Shown: positions 34,946 to 40,704 of the stretch, in pieces
How the letters are laid out: every line of letters begins with the position of its first letter
Position numbering within the stretch: position 1 is the first letter of the stretch
DNA from: Phycisphaerales bacterium
GTDB taxonomy: Bacteria > Planctomycetota > Phycisphaerae > Tepidisphaerales > Tepidisphaeraceae
Direction of reading: 5' to 3'
Assembly (NCBI GenBank): GCA_025361735.1
Contig: JANYKD010000041.1
Span: 1 to 40,704 of the forward strand
Length of the DNA: 40,704 bases
Notes under the pieces: model-generated
Told to the model about the DNA's origin: nothing
What the model saw: the letters and a program-made list of their open reading frames with translations, nothing else
The model's database searches: none
Made by a program: the position numbers and the translations under genes

Positions 34946-36046
34946 ATGAGCGAAGGCATTGCCAGCAAACTCTCGTTCCTCGACCGCTTCCTGACGCTGT
35001 GGATCTTCCTGGCGATGGCCCTGGGCGTCGGCCTGGGCTACGGTGTCCCGGGCACGCAGGCGTTCATCCATCGCTTTGAGTTCGGCACGACCAACATTCC
35101 TATCGCCATCGGCCTCATCCTCATGATGTTCCCGCCGCTGGCCAAGGTGCGCTACGAGGAACTCGGCGACGTCTTCCGCAACGTGAAACTGCTGGGCCTG
35201 TCGCTGGTCCAGAACTGGGTCATCGGCCCCCTGCTCATGTTCGGCCTGGCCGCCCTGTTCCTGCACAATCATGCCGAGTTCATGGTCGGCCTGATCATGA
35301 TCGGCCTGGCCCGCTGCATCGCCATGGTCATCGTCTGGAACGAACTGGCCAAAGGGGACACACAATACGCGGCCGGCCTTGTCGCCTTCAACAGCATTTT
35401 CCAGGTGCTCTTCTTCAGCGTCTACGCCTGGCTGTTCATCAAGGTTCTCCCGCCGCTGGTGGGGCTGAACCTCGGCAATGTCGATCTGGCCAGGATCAGC
35501 ATGGGCCGCATCGCCCAGAGCGTCTTCATCTACCTGGGCATCCCCTTCATCGCCGGCATGCTGACACGGCTCGTGCTCGTCAAATCCCGCGGGCGCGAGT
35601 GGTATGAAAAGCGGTTCATCCCCAGGATCTCGCCGATTACGCTGATTGCACTGTTGTTTACCATCGTTGCCATGTTCGCCATCCAGGGCGAGAAGATCGT
35701 TCGCCAGCCCTGGAACGTGCTGCTGATCGCCATCCCGCTGCTGATCTACTTCGTGGTCATGTTCCTGGTGAGTTTCTGGATGGGCAGGAAGGTCGGTGCC
35801 GATTACTCCAAGACCGCCACCATCTCCTTCACCGCGGCCAGCAACAACTTCGAGCTCGCCATCGCCGTCGCGGTGGCCGTCTTCGGCATCGACCACGGCG
35901 CCGCCTTCGCCGCCGTCATCGGCCCGCTGGTCGAGGTGCCGGCGCTGATCGGACTCGTCAACGTGGCGCTCTACTTCCAACGGCGTTATTTCAGCGTGAA
36001 ACCCAGCTCCATCGACCAGCCCACCCCGCGGTTAATGATTTCTTAA
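34946..36046 (+). CDS. acr3: Arsenite efflux permease, ACR3 family
   Basis: Inner-membrane arsenite exporter with ten predicted helices, 366 residues. The conserved Cys of the transport pathway is C124 in [17 protein letters not shown], and the family stretch [20 protein letters not shown] is present near the end. It starts at ATG 34946 with CAGGAG upstream. A strong hairpin separates it from arsM, but direction and function fit one operon. Confidence 0.95.
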   Translation: MSEGIASKLSFLDRFLTLWIFLAMALGVGLGYGVPGTQAFIHRFEFGTTNIPIAIGLILMMFPPLAKVRYEELGDVFRNVKLLGLSLVQNWVIGPLLMFGLAALFLHNHAEFMVGLIMIGLARCIAMVIVWNELAKGDTQYAAGLVAFNSIFQVLFFSVYAWLFIKVLPPLVGLNLGNVDLARISMGRIAQSVFIYLGIPFIAGMLTRLVLVKSRGREWYEKRFIPRISPITLIALLFTIVAMFAIQGEKIVRQPWNVLLIAIPLLIYFVVMFLVSFWMGRKVGADYSKTATISFTAASNNFELAIAVAVAVFGIDHGAAFAAVIGPLVEVPALIGLVNVALYFQRRYFSVKPSSIDQPTPRLMIS

Positions 36047-36365
36047 CTGATCTCTCGCGCCGTCTTTACGGTCTTCCGGAAGAATACGAGTGGAGGTTAA
36101 TCATGCTCCACTCATCCCAATACAGGATTTGGCACGACGCATGCGGCCGTCATAGCCCGCGACACAGGTCGTGGCCACAAGGATATGGCCGGCGCAGCCC
36201 CCTCTACTACGCTCTTTCCTCCTGGTGCTCATACGTATGGCGCCGCCTGCAAAGAAGCCGCTGAAAGCGGGTCGCATACGAGCTGGTCCTCGTCTGAAAA
36301 GAATGAACTCCAGTGCGCCGCCGACAAGGAGTCGGCGCGTCGACTACCGAGACGCGGCGCTTGGC
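36047..36365. other. Intergenic region between convergent genes
   Basis: No gene supported. A 7-bp stem CGCCGAC-aagga-GTCGGCG at 36319-36337, close after the PmoA-family gene end, could be a weak terminator for that leftward gene. Confidence 0.4.
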
Positions 36366-37364
36366 CTATTTGGCCGGGACGGCCGGCTTCGGGGCCGCGG
36401 GCTTGGGTTGTTCGGAGATGAGTTTGGTCACCTTCGGCGTCGCCTCCGACGCACCGGTGAACTCGTTGCACACCTTCTGAACCGCGTCGGCCGCCGGCAT
36501 CTCGCCGTCGACAATCAGGAAGCGATACTTGAGCGTCAGCGTCTCGCCCTTATTGATCGGGGCCTTGGGGAAGGCGCCAAACCGGCCGTAGTCCCGATAG
36601 GCCGACCACTTCGTTCCCTTGGGGTTCGCCGGGTGGCTCATCTCGACGACGCTGTACTGCTTTCCTGCCAGTGTGTAGGTCATGCCGACCCAGGGATAGT
36701 CCAGGTCCTTGTGCGGAGCCGGCTTCTCCACGGGATAGTAGTACAGCGTCTCCGTGGTCGTCAGCTCGTTGGCGGGACGGTAGTGGATGCCGGCGTGCTC
36801 GGGATCGCCATCAAGGACCACATCGCCGGCGATGGCGGTGATCTTGAACGTGCAGTCGACGGTGATTCGGCCCGGCGCGGCGGCCTTGCGGAAGACCATC
36901 GTCCGCTGCTCCTCGAGGAACGGCTTCGCCGCAGCGTCGTTCCAGTTGTTGATGGCAGTCAGCGTGCATGACGTCGCGTCCGCTTTGCTCTCGGCGAACT
37001 TCTGGTGGATGATCTGGCCGTCGGGCATGTGCCAGCGATCGTAGCTCTTGCCGTTGAAGGAGATCTTGTTCCAGCCGATGAAGATGCCACGATGGTGCGG
37101 GAACAGCCCGCCGGGACCCTTGGTGATCGGTGCCTTGCCCTCGGCGTCGAAGATGTGCAGGTAAGGCTTGAATGTCTCGGTCAGACGTTCCTTGGTCGAT
37201 TTTTCGAAGCCGTACATGTAGCGGGCCACGATCTTGCCATCGAGCAGCACGTCGGCATGATCGCCGGCCTTATCCTGCACGGCGAATCCGCCGTCGGCCG
37301 CCCCGGCCCGGACAGCGAGAAGAACAACGACACAAATCAACGAACACATGAGTTGCCGGCGCAC
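36366..37364 (-). CDS. PmoA-family (DUF6807) exported protein
   Basis: Protein of 332 residues with a signal peptide (MCSLICVVVLLAVRAGAA). The family sequences are VARYMYGFEKSTKERL, KGPGGLFPHHRGIFIGWNKI and DRWHMPDGQIIHQKF. These 'methane oxygenase PmoA' domain proteins are common in planctomycetes and despite the name are not methane monooxygenase; the function is unknown, possibly carbohydrate related. GTG 37364 has GGAG 5 bp upstream and is preferred to ATG 37391. A C-terminal Pro/Ala/Lys tail follows the domain. Confidence 0.82.
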   Translation of the reverse strand: MRRQLMCSLICVVVLLAVRAGAADGGFAVQDKAGDHADVLLDGKIVARYMYGFEKSTKERLTETFKPYLHIFDAEGKAPITKGPGGLFPHHRGIFIGWNKISFNGKSYDRWHMPDGQIIHQKFAESKADATSCTLTAINNWNDAAAKPFLEEQRTMVFRKAAAPGRITVDCTFKITAIAGDVVLDGDPEHAGIHYRPANELTTTETLYYYPVEKPAPHKDLDYPWVGMTYTLAGKQYSVVEMSHPANPKGTKWSAYRDYGRFGAFPKAPINKGETLTLKYRFLIVDGEMPAADAVQKVCNEFTGASEATPKVTKLISEQPKPAAPKPAVPAK

Positions 37365-37896
37365 GGGAGGCTCCTTTGGTTTAACCAACACAGGTACGCC
37401 GGCTGAGGCCTGGCGTTGCCTGCGGGCAACACACGGTATAAGCGGAAACCGGAGTGGTTCACCCGAACCCGGCGTGCCTGCCAGGACCCATAAGACTCAC
37501 CGTGGTTTTCGATCGCGCCCGGCGCGTCGCCGGCCGTTACAACCCCTACAGACGTCATAAACCGCCCACGGCATGAATGAACACGTCGAAATCCGCGGCC
37601 GGGTCCAGCGGGGTGTGGTAGAGTCTGGAGTGTGATCGACGCGGGGACGCCAGAGACCCCGCCTCGATCCACGGATCGCAGGTCAGGGAGTTATCCCATC
37701 AGCCTCCTCCTGTTGGAGGGTGCACCGCAAGTGCATGCGATGAACCCTCGTAAGCCAGCCGGTCTGAGTGTCGGATATCTGTATCTCCGACCTCGACCGG
37801 CGGCACTTTTGCGCGCCCGACGAACCCTGTAGCCGCGATGGTCCATCGCGGCCGCCAACACAGGCAAGAAACACCGCAGCCGGGTAAACTGTCGCC
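37365..37896. other. 530-bp region without a recognised gene
   Basis: It holds small hairpins: GTTGCC-tgcg-GGCAAC type near 37414-37430, a 13-bp near-perfect stem at 37634-37669 (GATCGACGCGGGG against CCCCGCCTCGATC, one mismatch), and the palindrome at 37832-37852. Short open frames here have no family match and no ribosome site that I can see. Confidence 0.45.
37832..37852. repeat. 21-bp perfect palindrome GCCGCGATGG-T-CCATCGCGGC
   Basis: Ten-base arms with a single centre base. It has the same 21-base design as the pair at 38674-38694 and 38711-38731. Confidence 0.8.
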
Positions 37897-38649
37897 ATGG
37901 GCGAAGAAACCAATCGCACGTCGTCGCTCCAGACAGATCTGTTCTGCACCTGTGGCTACAACCTCCACATGCAGGTCGTGCATGTGGACGAGCAACTGGG
38001 GATTCCCGTCTGCCGCTGCCCGGAGTGCGGCCGATACCACGCCATGAACACGATGCAGCCGGTGCAGTCCCCGTGGACGGCGCGCTTCGGCGTGTTGCTC
38101 ATGGCCGGCTACGTGCTGTTCTTGTTGTACGGAGCGATCATGGCGATGGTCGGCCTGGGCGCCATCCAATACGGATTCGTTCTCGCCTGCGAGGAGTCCA
38201 TCGTCGCCGTGAAATCGCAGTGGTACGCACAAGCCTCGCCAATGGAACAGTTCTGGCCACGGTGGCTGCCCGAGATCGTCTTTGCCCTGTCGATGCTCGC
38301 GGGGTTCATCTACATGATGCTGGCGACGACTTTCTTCTGGCACTGGCGCCGCGACGCCTACTGGAATCTGCTCGTCGTCCCGCTGCTGACCGTGGGCATC
38401 GTCGGCTGGATCGGCGTGGGAGACCACGACCGGGCGTTCCTGGCCGACACGGCCATCCGCCGGATAGCCGGCGCCACCATCGCGGTGATGCTCGGGATGG
38501 GCCTGGGCGTGCTCTGGGCTCGCAAGGTCGTGCGCGGCCTGCTGACATTGCTTCTGCCACTTCGCGCCCGGCAGTCGCTCTCGTTTCTCTGGCTCGCCGA
38601 TGGCAAGCCCCCGCCGGGAATGACGGCGGCCGTGGGCGTTCGGGTATAG
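37897..38649 (+). CDS. Membrane protein with N-terminal zinc ribbon
   Basis: A 250-residue protein of unknown function. Residues 17-50 are a Cys-rich ribbon (FCTCGYNL ... CRCPECGRY) and four to five membrane helices follow from about 65 to 215. This is the mirror image of the C-terminal ribbon protein at 17543-18112 and fits Phycisphaerae. The ATG lies in ACTGTCGCCATGGGCG with no clear ribosome site. Confidence 0.65.
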   Translation: MGEETNRTSSLQTDLFCTCGYNLHMQVVHVDEQLGIPVCRCPECGRYHAMNTMQPVQSPWTARFGVLLMAGYVLFLLYGAIMAMVGLGAIQYGFVLACEESIVAVKSQWYAQASPMEQFWPRWLPEIVFALSMLAGFIYMMLATTFFWHWRRDAYWNLLVVPLLTVGIVGWIGVGDHDRAFLADTAIRRIAGATIAVMLGMGLGVLWARKVVRGLLTLLLPLRARQSLSFLWLADGKPPPGMTAAVGVRV

Positions 38650-38670
38650 TTGGTGCCGGTATCCCCCTGG

Positions 38671-38735
38671 TAGGGACGGCTCGCCGAGCCGTCCGTGATC
38701 GCTCCAACAAGGCGGTTTCGGCGAAACCGCCCTAC
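38671..38735. repeat. Two adjacent 21-bp palindromes flanked by TAGGG...CCCTA
   Basis: GGACGGCTCG-C-CGAGCCGTCC (38674-38694) and GGCGGTTTCG-G-CGAAACCGCC (38711-38731) are each perfect with one centre base, and TAGGG before and CCCTA after make the outer ends a further inverted pair. Placed between the zinc-ribbon gene and the permease gene. Confidence 0.88.
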
Positions 38736-38784
38736 CATCGCCGCCGCTCGACAACCGCCGCCCTCTCCTGTCGAATAGCGCCCT

Positions 38785-39777
38785 ATGAGAGAGACTTGGG
38801 TCGTTGCCGAGAACATCCTGGCGATGTTCCTCGTGCTGCTCGTGGGCTATGTGGCCCGGCGGCGAAACATGATCGACACGGCCGTCGGCCGCGTGCTGGC
38901 GGCGTTCACCACCGATGTCGCCCTGCCGGCGCTGATCTTCACGCAGATGCTCACCGTCGTGAACCGTACCGCCCTGGCCGCGGCCTGGCCGGCGACGGTG
39001 GTGTCGTGCGTCGTGCTGACACTTGGCGGAGTCGTCGGCTGGGCCTGCTGGCGGATGTTCTGCGACCGCTCCAAAGCCCCGACCTTCATCTTCGTGGTTG
39101 CCATCGGCAACTGGATCTACCTGCCGCTGCCGATCATGCAAGCGCTGTACGGCGCCGACGGCGTGCGGATTCTGTTCCTCAGCAACGCGGGAGCCCAGGT
39201 CGTGCTCTGGACGGGCGCCTTGGCCGTGCTCAAAGGCGGCAAGATCGGGCGCGAGTCAATCATCGGCCTGGCGACCAACGCCGGCATGATCGCCACCATC
39301 GTGGGCATCGTGGCCGCCGTACTGCTCCCGCACCCGCTCATGGGCGGCTGGCCGATGTGGGCGACGGTCGGCGGGAATGCGGTGCTCAAAGCCATGAAGA
39401 TGGTCGGCGACCTCACGGTTCCGCTGTCGCTGGTGGTGATCGGCGTGCAGCTCGGCTCCCTGAGCTACGCCGCCGTCCGGCCGGGCAGGGCCGTGGTCGG
39501 CGTCTGCCTCCTGCGCCTGATCGTCACGCCCGCGGTTGTGGGCACCCTGATGTGGCTGAGCCTGCGCCTGAGTGTACGACTGGATCTGCAGCTGGACCAT
39601 GTGCTGATTATGGTCATGTTCCTCGTCGGCACGATGCCGGTCGCCATCAGTTGCAGCGTGATGGCCGACGTCTTCGCCCACGAAGGCCCGTTCGCGGCGC
39701 AGTGCATTTTCTATACCACGCTGGTCAGCATCGTGACGGTGCCGGTGGCGTTCTGGGCGTTCAAGGCGGTGATGTAG
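38785..39777 (+). CDS. AEC (auxin efflux carrier) family permease
   Basis: Inner-membrane transporter of 330 residues with about ten helices, in the usual two five-helix halves. Family marks are MFLVLLVGYVARRRNMID, LPALIFTQM in the first half and the late LDHVLIMVMFLVGTMPVA and IFYTTLVSIVTVPVAFWAF. AEC members export organic acids such as malate; the substrate here is not known. No strong ribosome site. No partner enzyme sits nearby. Confidence 0.85.
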   Translation: MRETWVVAENILAMFLVLLVGYVARRRNMIDTAVGRVLAAFTTDVALPALIFTQMLTVVNRTALAAAWPATVVSCVVLTLGGVVGWACWRMFCDRSKAPTFIFVVAIGNWIYLPLPIMQALYGADGVRILFLSNAGAQVVLWTGALAVLKGGKIGRESIIGLATNAGMIATIVGIVAAVLLPHPLMGGWPMWATVGGNAVLKAMKMVGDLTVPLSLVVIGVQLGSLSYAAVRPGRAVVGVCLLRLIVTPAVVGTLMWLSLRLSVRLDLQLDHVLIMVMFLVGTMPVAISCSVMADVFAHEGPFAAQCIFYTTLVSIVTVPVAFWAFKAVM

Positions 39778-40237
39778 GGGAAGGGTTCAGGAGTTCAAGA
39801 GTTGGACGGTTCAAGGGGCTGTCCAGCTTCGTCCGACGCCAACAGGTCATTTAGAGCGCAGTGAAGAATCTCCGCGTTCACCGGCCGACACGCTCCAGTT
39901 TTCCCAGACGAACTTCGTCCGCCATTCTGAGCGTACTCGCGAAGAATCTCCCCGTACCGACCTGGCTACCGTGCCGGCAACGCCGAGCCGTTATGCAGAT
40001 CGCGGCGAAGCATCTCGACTCGCCAACACGGCATACCGCCGATTCACTCACAGGGCGTGGTGAACAAATGGCGCCATAGGTAGAGTGGACAATGAGCGGT
40101 CTTTGGGCCAACAACCTTGCATGATCAACGGGCCTCGACACCGTTGCACTCGCCGGTACGCTGGGAGACGGCGTTGCACGAGGTTGCGGACGGGGGTAAT
40201 CTGCCAGGTGGTTTGTGGGCAGCAGAGAGGAAGCACC
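39778..40237. repeat. Region of GAAGAATCTC-type repeat copies
   Basis: No gene supported. The words GCAGTGAAGAATCTCC (39859-39874), GCCATTCTGAGCGTACTCGC then GAAGAATCTCC (39923-39953) and GGCGAAGCATCTCGACT (40004-40020) are copies of one short repeat that is common in environmental bacteria. The rest looks non-coding. Confidence 0.5.
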
Positions 40238-40588
40238 ATGCTCCATCTAGAAAACGATCCGGTCCAGTGCGTTGCCATCATAGTGGATGATATCGATAAA
40301 TATTCGGCCGCGTGGGCCAAGGTGTTCGCTGTCGACAAGCCCAAAGTCATCACGACCGACGCTCCGGGTATTGCGCAGACGAAGTACGAAGGACGGCCCA
40401 GCAACGCGGGAGCGAAGATGGCGTTCCTCTTTGCGCGGAACATCTGGATCAAACTCATCGAGCCGATCGGACCGGACAGCGTGTGGGCGGAGTTTCTCCG
40501 CACGCACGGACCGGGCGTGCATCACATCTCCTGGGAGGTCGACGATTTGGAGCAGACAATAGGACAGCTAGGCCTTAAGCAAGCGTAG
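40238..40588 (+). CDS. Truncated VOC/glyoxalase-fold protein
   Basis: A 116-residue member of the vicinal oxygen chelate superfamily. It starts with a typical VOC strand (VQCVAIIVDDIDKYSAAWAK) and has a second beta-turn unit with the metal-type GPGVHHISWEVDDLEQTI, but stops 10 residues after this, where full-length relatives continue with about 20-30 residues (helix and the last strand). The ATG at 40238 has AGAGGAAG upstream. It appears cut at its 3' end, perhaps by the element at the window edge. Confidence 0.68.
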   Translation: MLHLENDPVQCVAIIVDDIDKYSAAWAKVFAVDKPKVITTDAPGIAQTKYEGRPSNAGAKMAFLFARNIWIKLIEPIGPDSVWAEFLRTHGPGVHHISWEVDDLEQTIGQLGLKQA

Positions 40589-40699
40589 TCTGTCAGATTC
40601 TTGCTCTGGCCATAAAAGAAAACACTCAAAACGCCTGTCTTTTCCGCATCGGCGGGGTCTGTGTAGTAGTCAAACACTCACAGCAAGGAGGCGTTTCGA

Positions 40700-40704
40700 G
40701 TGAA
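40700..40704 (+). CDS. Possible start of a gene running off the window
   Basis: AAGGAG (40685-40690) precedes a GTG at 40700 by 9 bp; the codon after begins AA. Only five bases of the gene are visible, so the product is unknown; given the cut VOC gene before it, a transposase is a guess. Confidence 0.25.

Noticed and set aside
36366-37364. Methane monooxygenase subunit
   Set aside because: The 'PmoA' name is a historical domain label; the signal peptide and HHRGIF motif are those of DUF6807-type proteins, and no pmoB/pmoC is present.

Overview
The window is GC-rich bacterial DNA that most resembles a planctomycete, probably of the Phycisphaerae. This is inferred from family signatures, not from a marker gene. 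The signs are a very large exported protein with the LEPR-XLL type N-terminal motif (LESRTLLSA), two membrane proteins with zinc ribbons of the kind common in that class, an ISAzo13-family ('Rhodopirellula transposase') element, heparinase and GH39-like secreted enzymes, and many short dispersed palindromes between genes. No rRNA, tRNA or CRISPR array was recognised.

Layout. 1-6.0 kb: the 3' end of a type VI secretion cluster (tssL partial, tssM, tagF), followed convergently by a tiny lipoprotein. 6.2-12.7 kb: a giant exported pectate-lyase-like/FnIII protein, a sugar-nucleotide epimerase, an RDD membrane protein and an exported protein of unknown function. 12.83-14.12 kb: a complete ISAzo13-family insertion sequence with terminal inverted repeats and a TTA target duplication. 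14.4-17.3 kb: a leftward aryl-acid CoA gene group (thioesterase, iorB, paaK, ACT protein). 17.5-22.6 kb: a zinc-ribbon membrane protein, then a divergent pair of secreted polysaccharide-active enzymes (heparinase II/III-like with a discoidin-like module, and a GH39-like glycosidase). 22.6-27.3 kb: small membrane proteins, two tandem OmpH/Skp-like chaperone genes, a pair of translationally coupled exported/membrane genes, an orphan YgiT-type zinc-finger protein and thiL. 27.5-31.0 kb: an exported double FAD-dependent oxidoreductase. 31.3-33.1 kb: one membrane protein, then about 1.2 kb of repeats and a probable decayed mobile gene. 33.1-36.0 kb: an arsenic operon arsR-arsC-arsM-acr3 with a visible promoter and operator. 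36.4-40.7 kb: a PmoA-family protein, a zinc-ribbon membrane protein, an AEC-type permease, a repeat region, a C-terminally short VOC protein and what looks like the start of another gene at the edge.

How they work together. The ars genes form a full detoxification route: sensing, arsenate reduction, methylation and efflux. The 18-22.6 kb pair suggests degradation of an acidic polysaccharide. The 14.4-17.3 kb group suggests conversion of aryl acids or aryl-pyruvates to CoA esters, but the IorA partner of IorB is not in the window. The most unusual content is the density of structured intergenic repeats (at least two families), the double-FAD protein with an inserted discoidin-like module, and the 32.3-32.9 kb remnant with helically phased GGGAC repeats. 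I did not find a clear, wholly new multi-gene system.
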